Part shown: one piece after another, positions 7,191 to 13,976 of the stretch
Layout of the letters: every line of letters starts with the position of its first letter
How positions within the stretch are numbered: the stretch's first letter is position 1
Source: JADCCX01 sp031378805
GTDB taxonomy: Bacteria > Pseudomonadota > Alphaproteobacteria > Rhizobiales > Beijerinckiaceae
DNA: 17,449 nucleotides
Direction: 5' to 3'
NCBI GenBank assembly: GCA_031378805.1
Contig: JANNEO010000144.1
Location: 1-17,449, forward strand
Made by a program: the position numbers and the translations under genes
Notes under the pieces: model-generated
The model's input: the letters and a program-made list of their open reading frames with translations, nothing else
Databases searched by the model: none
What the model was told of the DNA's origin: nothing

Positions 7191-8684
7191 CTACTGAAAT
7201 GCCACCTCGCTGAAGCTCCTCAGCTTCCGAGAGTGCAGTTGCGCCGGCTTCAACGCCCGCAACTTTTCCAGCGTGCGCAGGCCAATGGCGAGGTGCTGGC
7301 TTACTTGCTTTTGGTAAAACGCCGAGGCCATGCCCGGCAGCTTGAGTTCACCGTGCAGCGGCTTGTCCGACACGCACAGCAGTGTCCCGTAGGGCACGCG
7401 GAAGCGGTAGCCGTTGGCGGCGATTGTGGCGCTTTCCATGTCGAGCGCAATGGCGCGGCTTTGTGAGAATTTCTCCACCAGTTCCGCCTGGTCACGCAGT
7501 TCCCAGTTTCGGTTGTCGATGGTGACGATGGTGCCGGTGCGCATCACGGTCTTCACCTCGTATCCTGGGAGTTGGGTGATATCCGCCACGGCTTCCTCCA
7601 GCGCCACCTGCACTTCGGCCAGCGCCGGTATGGGCACCCAGACCGGAAGGTCGGCATCCAGCACGTGATCCTCGCGCACATAGGCATGGGCCAGCACGTA
7701 GTCACCAAGGCGTTGCGACCCGCGCAAGCCAGCGCAATGACCCAGCATCACCCAGGCGTGCGGGCGCAGCACGGCGATATGATCCGTCGCGGTCTTGGCG
7801 TTGGATGGGCCAACGCCGATATTCACCATGGTAATGCCGGCGTGGCCTGCCGCCTTGAGATGATAGGCCGACATCTGTGGCGCACGCGGCGGGGGATTGC
7901 CGGTCCCCTGCAACTGTCCCGACAAGGTGATCACGTTGCCCGGCTCCACAAAGGCATCATATCCCGGCGCCTTGTCCGCCATCAGTTTCTTCGCGTGCTG
8001 GATGAAGGCGTCGATGTAGAACTGGTAGTTTGTGAACAGCACGAAATTCTGGAAATGCTCCGGCTGGGTGCCCGTGTAATGCGCGAGGCGCTGCAAGGAA
8101 TAATCCGTGCGTGGCGCCGTGAAATAAGCCAGCGGCTCTTCCGCCGAAGCGGGCCGTGGCGTTGAATTGACGATGGCGTCGTCCACGACGCTCAGATCGG
8201 GAACGTCGAAGCAGTCTTTCAGCCAGAGATCAACCTCGCCCGCATTGGCACCTTCCACGTGCTGGCCGACGGGAAAGGCAAAATGCAGGGGAATTGGTAT
8301 ATCGGAATATCCCACCTCCAGCTCCACCTTGTGGTTGGCCAGGATCAGGCTGAGCTGCTGTGTCAGATAGGTCTCGAAGATATCCGGTCGGGTGATGGTG
8401 GTGGAATAGCGCCCCGGCTGGCCGAGAAAGCCATAGGAAAGCCTGGCATCGATCACGGGATAGCTGGGGATGGTGACCGCGACATAGGGATAGGTTGCAC
8501 GCACCCGCGCATCCGGCCTGTCGCCGCCGATAAAGCGCTTGAAGCCCTTTGTCAGGTGATCGACCGATGCCTGATAGAACGTCGCAAGACAGGCGACGGC
8601 ATCCTCGGCATTGTCGAAGAAACGGGCTGCTGCTGTGGGCGAAGGAGGCAATGCGTTGCGTGTTGTCATGCCGAGTTTTTGCAT
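7191..8684 (-). CDS. amn: AMP nucleosidase
   Basis: This 497-residue cytoplasmic enzyme cleaves AMP to adenine and ribose 5-phosphate, controlling the AMP pool. The N-terminal AMP nucleosidase domain (roughly 1-190) includes FIGGDRPDARVRATYPYVAVTIPS. The C-terminal nucleoside-phosphorylase fold shows MVNIGVGPSNAKTATDHIAVLRPHAWVMLGHCAGLR, the ribose-binding pair M416-E417 (ALDMESATIAANG) and the base-protonating D440 (VSDKPLHGELK). Length is close to the E. coli enzyme. The start is uncertain: ATG at 8684 or at 8669 (MTTRN), neither with a strong ribosome site; the longer form is given. It is divergent from mbfA across 96 bases. Confidence 0.95.
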   Translation of the reverse strand: MQKLGMTTRNALPPSPTAAARFFDNAEDAVACLATFYQASVDHLTKGFKRFIGGDRPDARVRATYPYVAVTIPSYPVIDARLSYGFLGQPGRYSTTITRPDIFETYLTQQLSLILANHKVELEVGYSDIPIPLHFAFPVGQHVEGANAGEVDLWLKDCFDVPDLSVVDDAIVNSTPRPASAEEPLAYFTAPRTDYSLQRLAHYTGTQPEHFQNFVLFTNYQFYIDAFIQHAKKLMADKAPGYDAFVEPGNVITLSGQLQGTGNPPPRAPQMSAYHLKAAGHAGITMVNIGVGPSNAKTATDHIAVLRPHAWVMLGHCAGLRGSQRLGDYVLAHAYVREDHVLDADLPVWVPIPALAEVQVALEEAVADITQLPGYEVKTVMRTGTIVTIDNRNWELRDQAELVEKFSQSRAIALDMESATIAANGYRFRVPYGTLLCVSDKPLHGELKLPGMASAFYQKQVSQHLAIGLRTLEKLRALKPAQLHSRKLRSFSEVAFQ

Positions 8685-8731
8685 GGGAGGCTTGAGTCCC
8701 GCAAGAGGCCCGACAAGAGACCAGACCAGGG

Positions 8732-8760
8732 TTGCGGACTCGCCGCCGGATGGCTAGATT
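8732..8760 (+). promoter_or_regulatory. Candidate sigma70-type promoter of mbfA
   Basis: TTGCGG (8732-8737) and TAGATT (8755-8760) are 17 bases apart. Both are imperfect hexamers, but spacing and position fit: transcription would start near 8767, leaving a short leader of about 14 bases before the start codon. The -10 overlaps the Irr box that follows. Confidence 0.45.
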
Positions 8761-8773
8761 AGAAGTATTCTAA
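8759..8773. promoter_or_regulatory. Iron control element (ICE), Irr operator of mbfA
   Basis: TTAGAAGTATTCTAA is a perfect inverted repeat (TTAGAA-N3-TTCTAA) matching the core of the ICE motif described in rhizobia as the binding site of the iron-responsive Fur-family regulator Irr. It spans the end of the candidate -10, the inferred start site and the edge of the ribosome site AAGGA (8772-8776), which fits repression when iron is low. The match to the family and the identity of the downstream gene support each other. Confidence 0.85.
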
Positions 8774-8780
8774 GGAATGC

Positions 8781-9755
8781 ATGATGCGCACCCTCTCCGA
8801 ACTCACCGAACGCGAAGTGCTGGCCCTGGCTATCGCCAACGAGGAGGAGGATTCACGCGTCTACGCCAGCTTTGCCGAGACGTGCCGCACTGAATTTCCG
8901 GCATCGGCCATGGTCTTCGATGAAATGGCGGAGGAAGAGCGCGAGCACCGTGCCAGCCTGTTCGATCTCTACCGCGAGCGATTCGGCGAACATCTGCCGC
9001 CGATCCGCCGGGAAGACGTGCGCGGCTTCATGAAGCGCCGCAACCTATGGTGGGAGAAGGATGTTCCGGCGGAAAAACTGCGGGCCGAGGCGGCCTTGAT
9101 GGAGCAGCAGGCCGCAAGCTTCTACCACAGCGCAGCGGGGCAGGCGCTGGACACTCGCGTGCGTGAACTCTTCCTGCATCTGGCCGAAGTGGAACGCGGC
9201 CACGAAAAGAAGGCGGAGGCGCTTGTCGGTGAATACCTCACGGACGATGCGAAGGGTGTCGAGACGGCTGCAAACCAACGCCGCTTCGTCTTGACCTATG
9301 TGCAACCCGGACTTGCAGGTCTGATCGATGGGTCTGTCTCGACGTTGGCACCACTCTTTGCCGCAGCATTCGCCACGAAGAACAACTACGAGACATTCCT
9401 GATCGGCCTTGCGGCCTCGGTGGGTGCGGGCATCTCGATGGGCATCACGGAGGCGATGTCGGATGACGGCAAGATTTCAGGCCGCGGCAGCCCCTGGATC
9501 CGTGGCACGGTTTGCGGTCTGATGACCGCTGTTGGCGGGCTAGGCCACACACTGCCCTACCTCATTCCCAACAGCTGGACGAACGCCTTCTGGCTGGCGA
9601 CCAGCATAGCGGCAGTGATTGTTGCGATCGAGTTGATCGCCATCGCCTGGATCCGCACGCGCTACATGGAAACGCAGTTCATGCGATCCATCCTGCAGGT
9701 CGTGGTTGGCGGCGCATTGGTGCTGGCGGTGGGTATCCTCATCGGAAGCTCTTGA
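8781..9755 (+). CDS. mbfA: Membrane-bound ferritin-like iron exporter (rubrerythrin-VIT fusion)
   Basis: This 324-residue fusion has an N-terminal ferritin-like (erythrin) domain, about 1-165, with diiron-type ligands: E22/E23 in ANEEEDSRVY, the ExxH at E53-H56 (EEREH) and a second ExxH in HLAEVERGHEKK. A C-terminal VIT1/CCC1-like membrane domain (167-324) follows, with QPGLAGLIDGSVSTLAPLFAAAFATKN, ISMGITEAMSDDGKISGRGSPWIRG and several membrane helices. In Bradyrhizobium and Agrobacterium, MbfA exports iron and protects from iron and peroxide stress, under Irr control. AAGGA at 8772-8776 sits 4 bases before the ATG at 8781 and 7 before a second ATG at 8784; the latter has the better spacing, so the true protein may be one residue shorter. 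Confidence 0.93.
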   Translation: MMRTLSELTEREVLALAIANEEEDSRVYASFAETCRTEFPASAMVFDEMAEEEREHRASLFDLYRERFGEHLPPIRREDVRGFMKRRNLWWEKDVPAEKLRAEAALMEQQAASFYHSAAGQALDTRVRELFLHLAEVERGHEKKAEALVGEYLTDDAKGVETAANQRRFVLTYVQPGLAGLIDGSVSTLAPLFAAAFATKNNYETFLIGLAASVGAGISMGITEAMSDDGKISGRGSPWIRGTVCGLMTAVGGLGHTLPYLIPNSWTNAFWLATSIAAVIVAIELIAIAWIRTRYMETQFMRSILQVVVGGALVLAVGILIGSS

Positions 9756-9838
9756 CGGCCTGATCTTGCGATTCCGCAAAAACACCTCTGCGCAACAGTG
9801 CCTTCCGAATATGGAATACCGCCCTAAGTTATGTCAGA

Positions 9839-9855
9839 GCGTTTCTTAGAAACGC
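9839..9855. promoter_or_regulatory. Perfect operator-like palindrome before the metallo-hydrolase gene
   Basis: GCGTTTCTTAGAAACGC is a perfect inverted repeat with 7-base arms and a 3-base centre, ending 20 bases before the start codon and 7 bases before the AAGGGAG ribosome site. The position suits a repressor site at or just after the transcription start; as RNA it would form a small hairpin. No T-run follows, so it is not a terminator. The regulator is unknown, and no regulator gene is adjacent. Confidence 0.5.
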
Positions 9856-9875
9856 GCCAGACAAGGGAGAGACTC

Positions 9876-10847
9876 ATGTCCATGTCACGCCGTACAGCGC
9901 TGATGTCAGCCGCTGCCGTCCTCACCGTTCCTGCCATGCCGATCATCCCTGCCAAGGCTGCCGCGCCCAAGCAGGGCAAGCAGGCGGCGGGGTTCTATCG
10001 CTTCACCCTGGGAGATTTCGAGATCACCGCGCTGCATGACGGCCAGGTGAACCGCGAGATCACGACCCAACTCGTGCCCAATGTCCCTCTGGAGGACGTC
10101 ATCAAGCTGATGGACTCGCAGTTCATCCCGACCAAGCCGGCTACGTCCCAGTTCAACACGATGGTGGTGAACACCGGGTCCAAGCTTGTCCTGATCGATG
10201 CAGGCTTCGCCAACAATGGCGCGCCCACGACGGGCCAGATGGCGGCCAACATGGCGGCGGCCGGTATAGCACCGGCTCAGATCGACACTGTGCTGGTCAG
10301 CCATTTCCATCCCGATCACATCAACGGTCTGCGCACCAAGGAAGGTCAGCTTGTCTATCCGAATGCGGAGATCATCGTGCCCTCCAGGGACGTGGCACAT
10401 TACCTCGACGAAGCGAAGATGAACGCGGCACCGGAAGCAGCGCGTGGTGCTTTCCAGGTGGCAAGGCGTGTCTTCATGCCGAACTTTAAGGACGTGAAGC
10501 AGGCGGAATGGGGCAAGGAATGGGCTCCTGGCATCAACGCGATCCAGTCCGACGGCCACACACCCGGCCACACATCCTTTGTCATCGCGTCGGGCGGCAA
10601 GACGCTGATGGTGGTGGGCGATGCTTCCAATGACCCCCGCGTCTTCGCCCGAATGCCGGATTGGCACCTCGGCTTCGACCTGGACAAGGCGCAGGCCGTG
10701 ACGACGCGCCGCAAGCTCCTCGACATGGCGGCCGCCGACAAGATGCAGGTGACGTTCTACCACGCGGCGTTCCCGTCCACCGGCTTCGTGGCGAAAAACA
10801 GCAACGGCTTTGACTGGTTCCCGGTGTCGTATTCCTCCGCTGTGTGA
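9876..10847 (+). CDS. Exported MBL-fold metallo-hydrolase
   Basis: The ATG at 9876 follows AAGGGAG (9863-9869) by 6 bases and begins MSMSRRTALMSAAAVLTVPAMP, a Tat-like or Sec signal peptide ending near residue 30 (PAKAAA). An earlier in-frame start at 9831 would place 15 extra residues ahead of it. The 323-residue product has a complete metallo-beta-lactamase dinuclear site: H143-F-H145-P-D147-H148, H232 in GHTPGH, D249 in VVGDAS and H296 in FYHAAF. The fold family includes lactonases, thioesterases and lactamases. The layout resembles exported AHL-lactonase-like enzymes, but substrate cannot be read from sequence. It stands alone between mbfA and the PLD gene, with a palindrome in its leader. 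Confidence 0.87.
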   Translation: MSMSRRTALMSAAAVLTVPAMPIIPAKAAAPKQGKQAAGFYRFTLGDFEITALHDGQVNREITTQLVPNVPLEDVIKLMDSQFIPTKPATSQFNTMVVNTGSKLVLIDAGFANNGAPTTGQMAANMAAAGIAPAQIDTVLVSHFHPDHINGLRTKEGQLVYPNAEIIVPSRDVAHYLDEAKMNAAPEAARGAFQVARRVFMPNFKDVKQAEWGKEWAPGINAIQSDGHTPGHTSFVIASGGKTLMVVGDASNDPRVFARMPDWHLGFDLDKAQAVTTRRKLLDMAAADKMQVTFYHAAFPSTGFVAKNSNGFDWFPVSYSSAV

Positions 10848-10856
10848 TTGAGCAGA

Positions 10857-10884
10857 CATGCGCCGATGATGGCATCGGCGCATG
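10857..10884. terminator. Perfect 12-bp hairpin after the metallo-hydrolase gene
   Basis: CATGCGCCGATG (10857-10868) pairs perfectly with CATCGGCGCATG (10873-10884) across the loop ATGG, beginning 10 bases after the stop codon. There is no T-run, so factor-independent termination is uncertain, but the stem would strongly protect the mRNA 3' end. Confidence 0.6.
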
Positions 10885-10944
10885 ATCTCGTGGCTGACAG
10901 GTCCATTCTCACCTGTGATACACGCTTTCAACGTCCTCCTCACA

Positions 10945-10973
10945 TTGACAGCAATCCTTCCCGGCTCTCTAAT
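10945..10973 (+). promoter_or_regulatory. Sigma70-type promoter of the PLD-like gene
   Basis: TTGACA (10945-10950) and TCTAAT (10968-10973) are separated by exactly 17 bases, a perfect -35 and a five-of-six -10. Transcription would start near 10980, giving a leader of about 44 bases that carries the GGGAG ribosome site at 11013-11017. This is the best consensus promoter I see in the window. Confidence 0.7.
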
Positions 10974-11023
10974 TTCGAGACATTCAGGGTTTTCATATCG
11001 CTGTTTTTCATTGGGAGACGTCC

Positions 11024-12793
11024 ATGCAGGTTCGTGTTCCTTCCTCGGGTTTTTCGCCAACCGGATTGTCGGTGAATGCCATTGCTGGCACCAATGTCGT
11101 GTTTTTCGGCATCAATGCCTCGACTGCGGCGCGCAAGAATCTGCTCGGCTTTGCCATACGACGCATCGACCACACAGAGACTGGCACGCCTGGGTCCGAC
11201 CGCTGGCTTTCTGGTCGCAAGGTGTTCAAATCGGTCGTGCCTTCGCCTGATGCGCACAAGGACTATGAGACCAATCTCCATCCCGTACAGAGCTTCGTAT
11301 GGAGCGACTACCGGGCCAAGCCAGGGTATCGCTACACCTACTTCATTCACCCGATGTATGGCACGCCATCCGCGCCGCAATTGGCTGCGCCCGTGGAAGT
11401 GTATGTTCAGACCGAAGCGAGCGACGATACCGGTGCCCATGCGATTTTCTTCAATCGCGGTGCCGTGGCCAGCCAGGCCTTCTCGCAGAAATTCCCTGAT
11501 CTGGCCGACAAGGACAGCATCGACCTGAAGCGGTTCGACGACCCGCAAGACAGTGCCACGGCCTGGCTTTCTCGCGGCCTGCTGGAAGCGGCGCTGGGCT
11601 TCATCAACTCCACAACGGCGGATGAGAAGCTGCGCGTGGCGGCCTACGAATTCAGCTATGCGCCCATCCTGCTGGCGCTCAAGGCGGCGCATGTCCGCGG
11701 CGTGGATATCAAGATCGTCTACGAGGCCGGCACGAAGAAGAAGGGCGGACAGATCAAGGATACCAGTGCTACGGCCTCGGCCAAGGAAGCCATCGCCAAG
11801 CATCAGATTCCCACGTCCATTCTGATCAAGCGCACCAAACGCGCGGCAATCCCGCACAACAAGTTCATGGTGAAATTGCGAAAGAACAGCGCGGGCAAAC
11901 ACAGGCCAGAGGAGGTGTGGACAGGATCAAGCAATTTCACGATGTCGGGCTTTCTGGGCCAGGCGAATTGCGGACATCTCGTGCGCGATGCGGATGTGGC
12001 CAAGACATTCATGGCCTACTGGACCACGCTCTCCGGCGATCCGGTGCCTGAAAAACTGAAACCATGGGTGATGAATGAAACACCCAACCCAGCGGCTTCG
12101 CTGCCATCCCGGACGACCGTCCTCTTCAGCCCGCGCAAGGATTCAAAGATGCTGGCGTGGTATGCCGCACGGGTCGCGGAAGCCAAGAGCGCCGTGTTCT
12201 TCACCGCGGCCTTCGGTCTCAACCCGGACACCAATGCCTTGCACGCACAAGTCATGGAGAAGGCCGAGACCATGCGCTACGTGCTGCTGGAAAAGCCCGA
12301 CTTCGATGCGGGCAAGCTGCACAAGAGCGATCTGGGCTTCCTGGCCGCGAACGGCGCGGGGCTTGGTATGGACAGCCGCACCCGAGATCCCCTGCCGGGG
12401 TGGAAGCTGGCTTCATGGTTCCCGGAGTTTCATTTCCGGGACCAGGGCAATGTCTTCTACGTCCACCTGAAGTTTCTGCTTCTTGATCCCATGGGAGATG
12501 ACCCTTTGGTGATCACGGGTTCAGCCAACTTCTCTCCCAACTCACTGCTGGGCAATGACGAGAACATGCTGCTGATCAGGGGCGACAAGCGCGTGGCACA
12601 CACATACCTCACGGAATTTGATCGGCTGTTCCGGCACTTCAGTTATCGGAATGCCGCCAACGATGGCGGGGCCAAATCGGCGGACACGGGCAAGTTCCTG
12701 ATTGAAGGCAAAGACTGGACCCTAAAAGACTTCAGGAAAGACTCTTTCCACGATCGCCGCCGAAGGCTGTTCGCGGGGGCACAAAGCGGATAG
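11024..12793 (+). CDS. Phospholipase D-like protein with N-terminal accessory domain
   Basis: This 589-residue protein has two PLD half-domains. The first has HNKFMVKL (H278, K280) followed by TGSSNFTMSG. The second has HLKFLLLD (H481, K483, D488) followed by ITGSANFSPNSLLGNDEN. The first motif lacks the usual Asp (Leu285 instead), as in a number of PLDc_2 proteins; both catalytic His-Lys pairs are intact. Residues 1-130 form a separate beta-rich domain (GLSVNAIAGTNVVFFGINAS to AAPVEVYVQTE) that looks Ig- or FnIII-like. There is no signal peptide and no membrane segment. The ATG follows GGGAG by 6 bases. The superfamily includes lipases, nucleases and transferases, so the substrate is unknown. 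It has its own promoter. Confidence 0.85.
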   Translation: MQVRVPSSGFSPTGLSVNAIAGTNVVFFGINASTAARKNLLGFAIRRIDHTETGTPGSDRWLSGRKVFKSVVPSPDAHKDYETNLHPVQSFVWSDYRAKPGYRYTYFIHPMYGTPSAPQLAAPVEVYVQTEASDDTGAHAIFFNRGAVASQAFSQKFPDLADKDSIDLKRFDDPQDSATAWLSRGLLEAALGFINSTTADEKLRVAAYEFSYAPILLALKAAHVRGVDIKIVYEAGTKKKGGQIKDTSATASAKEAIAKHQIPTSILIKRTKRAAIPHNKFMVKLRKNSAGKHRPEEVWTGSSNFTMSGFLGQANCGHLVRDADVAKTFMAYWTTLSGDPVPEKLKPWVMNETPNPAASLPSRTTVLFSPRKDSKMLAWYAARVAEAKSAVFFTAAFGLNPDTNALHAQVMEKAETMRYVLLEKPDFDAGKLHKSDLGFLAANGAGLGMDSRTRDPLPGWKLASWFPEFHFRDQGNVFYVHLKFLLLDPMGDDPLVITGSANFSPNSLLGNDENMLLIRGDKRVAHTYLTEFDRLFRHFSYRNAANDGGAKSADTGKFLIEGKDWTLKDFRKDSFHDRRRRLFAGAQSG

Positions 12794-12817
12794 AATTCTG
12801 ATCAGGAATATGCCCCT

Positions 12818-13228
12818 TCACAGCCTGGCGGACGCCACGACCCGGCATATGGCGGTGCGCACGGTGTTGGCATCCGCCACCTGACCGGCCTGAATGATGA
12901 ACACCGCATCGACTCGTGTCGCATTGCCCACCTTGCGGGCCGTGACGCGCAACGTTTGTGGCCGCCCCGAACCAGATGTCTCCTGCAGCGCCGTCAGTGC
13001 CCCGCCCTCGCGGTCCACTGCAATATTGCTGAAACCTTCCGCCAGCATTCCAGAGCGCAGGCTTGTGAGCGCCTTGCGATGATCCACGCCCGGAAAATTC
13101 TGCGACGTCCTGAAATTCATGCCCGTGATCAGCGGGGTTCCCTCAACTGCGAAGTTGTCCTGGCAGGACTGTGCCAAGGCTGGCGCGGCAACGAAACACG
13201 CCGCGCTGATCAAAAAGGCTCGAATCAT
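12818..13228 (-). CDS. Small exported protein with a cysteine pair, function unknown
   Basis: This 136-residue protein has a clear signal peptide (MIRAFLISAACFVAAPALA, cleavage near residue 19). The mature chain begins QSCQDNF and has only two cysteines, Cys22 and Cys128, so one disulfide joining its ends is likely after export. The middle (ALTSLRSGMLAEGFSNIAVDREGGALTALQE, then LRVTARKVGNATRVDAVFIIQAG) reads as an alpha/beta fold. AGGAG lies 9 bases before the ATG. I recognise no family. It is convergent with the PLD-like gene, 24 bases away, and lies 115 bases downstream of infC on the same strand. Confidence 0.75.
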   Translation of the reverse strand: MIRAFLISAACFVAAPALAQSCQDNFAVEGTPLITGMNFRTSQNFPGVDHRKALTSLRSGMLAEGFSNIAVDREGGALTALQETSGSGRPQTLRVTARKVGNATRVDAVFIIQAGQVADANTVRTAICRVVASARL

Positions 13229-13302
13229 AATTCAAAACTCCTGGAGAATGAGGGTGCAAAGACGAGCACGCGCATTCCGAAGGTTCCACAATTGCGGCGG
13301 CA

Positions 13303-13325
13303 ATGGGGCGGTGCCCCCCATTTTT
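13303..13325 (+). terminator. Possible hairpin with T-run in the infC-downstream gap
   Basis: ATGGGG (13303-13308) pairs with CCCCAT (13316-13321), followed by five T on the plus strand. No plus-strand gene ends nearby, so if it acts it would stop antisense reading into infC. On the minus strand the stem follows an A-run and has no T-run. Confidence 0.25.
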
Positions 13326-13336
13326 CCCACAGGCAA

Positions 13337-13351
13337 CGCGCTGTCAGCGCG
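13337..13351 (-). other. Palindrome overlapping the infC stop codon
   Basis: CGCGCTGTCAGCGCG is a perfect inverted repeat with 7-base arms whose centre contains the infC stop (TGA on the minus strand, 13344-13346). It would form a compact hairpin at the very end of the infC coding sequence; no T-run follows. It could mark the mRNA 3' end or be a by-product of codon use. Confidence 0.35.
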
Positions 13352-13883
13352 GTGCAACCACCATCACCACTTGCCGTCCTTCAAAGGATGGCTCGTTCTC
13401 GACCTTGGCATATTCCGCAGTCAACGCCTTCACCCTGTCCAGCACACGCATCCCGATGTCCTGGTGCGCCATTTCACGGCCACGGAAACGCAGCGTGAAC
13501 TTGACCTTGTTGCCTTCCTCGAAAAAGCCCTTTGCGGCCTTCATCTTGGTTTCGAAATCGTGGTCATCGATGCCGGGACGCAGCTTGATCTCCTTGATTT
13601 CGATGATCTTCTGCTTCTTGCGGGCTTCGGCAGCCTTCTTCTGCTCCTGGAAGCGGTAGCGGCCATAATCCATGATCTTGCAGACGGGCGGTACCGAATT
13701 GGGCGCGACCTCGACCAGATCGAGGCTTTCCTCTTCCGCGATGCGGATGGCATCCAGGGTCTGCAGGGTTCCGAGGTTATTGCCCTCGGCATCGATAACC
13801 TGGACCTCACGAACGCGGATGTCCTTGTTGACACGCGGCCCGTCTTTTACGGGCGGCGGGAGATTTCTCATAGGGCGGCGAAT
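13344..13883 (-). CDS. infC: Translation initiation factor IF-3, ATT start
   Basis: This is IF-3, which binds the 30S subunit, checks the start codon and keeps subunits apart. The N-domain includes VRVIDAEGNNLG-like VQVIDAEGNNLGTLQTLDAIRIAEEESLDLVEVAPNSVPPVCKIMDYGRYRFQ, a Lys-rich linker helix follows, and the C-domain has KEIKLRPGIDDHDFETKMK and FTLRFRGREMAHQDIG. The first ATG (13871) has no usable ribosome site: AGGAG lies 21 bases upstream. Four codons before that ATG stands ATT (13881-13883), 9 bases from AGGAG, giving MRRPMRNLPPPVKDGPR, a typical alphaproteobacterial IF-3 start. ATT is the classical rare infC start used for autoregulation in E. coli. The length is then 179 residues. rpmI and rplT do not follow. 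Confidence 0.93.
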   Translation of the reverse strand: MRRPMRNLPPPVKDGPRVNKDIRVREVQVIDAEGNNLGTLQTLDAIRIAEEESLDLVEVAPNSVPPVCKIMDYGRYRFQEQKKAAEARKKQKIIEIKEIKLRPGIDDHDFETKMKAAKGFFEEGNKVKFTLRFRGREMAHQDIGMRVLDRVKALTAEYAKVENEPSFEGRQVVMVVAPR

Positions 13884-13930
13884 GGCAGTCAGCTCCTGTG
13901 GTTCGCGGCAAGACAGCCGCTGTGCGTGGG

Positions 13931-13959
13931 AAAATCGGCGGAATGGCCCGCGAAGTCAA
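13931..13959 (-). promoter_or_regulatory. Candidate infC promoter
   Basis: On the minus strand TTGACT (13954-13959) and GATTTT (13931-13936) are 17 bases apart. The -35 is good and the -10 weak. It lies between the glycosyltransferase stop and the infC ribosome site, so infC can be expressed without the upstream gene. Confidence 0.4.
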
Positions 13960-13976
13960 GGATTTACGATGGCAAG

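Noticed and set aside
9906..11060. Long minus-strand open frame opposite the metallo-hydrolase gene
   Set aside because: It mirrors a gene with an intact catalytic site, is His/Arg-rich and has no ribosome site or motif.
10940..11902. Minus-strand open frame opposite the PLD-like gene
   Set aside because: It lies antisense to a coherent protein with a strong promoter and ribosome site; no recognisable domain.
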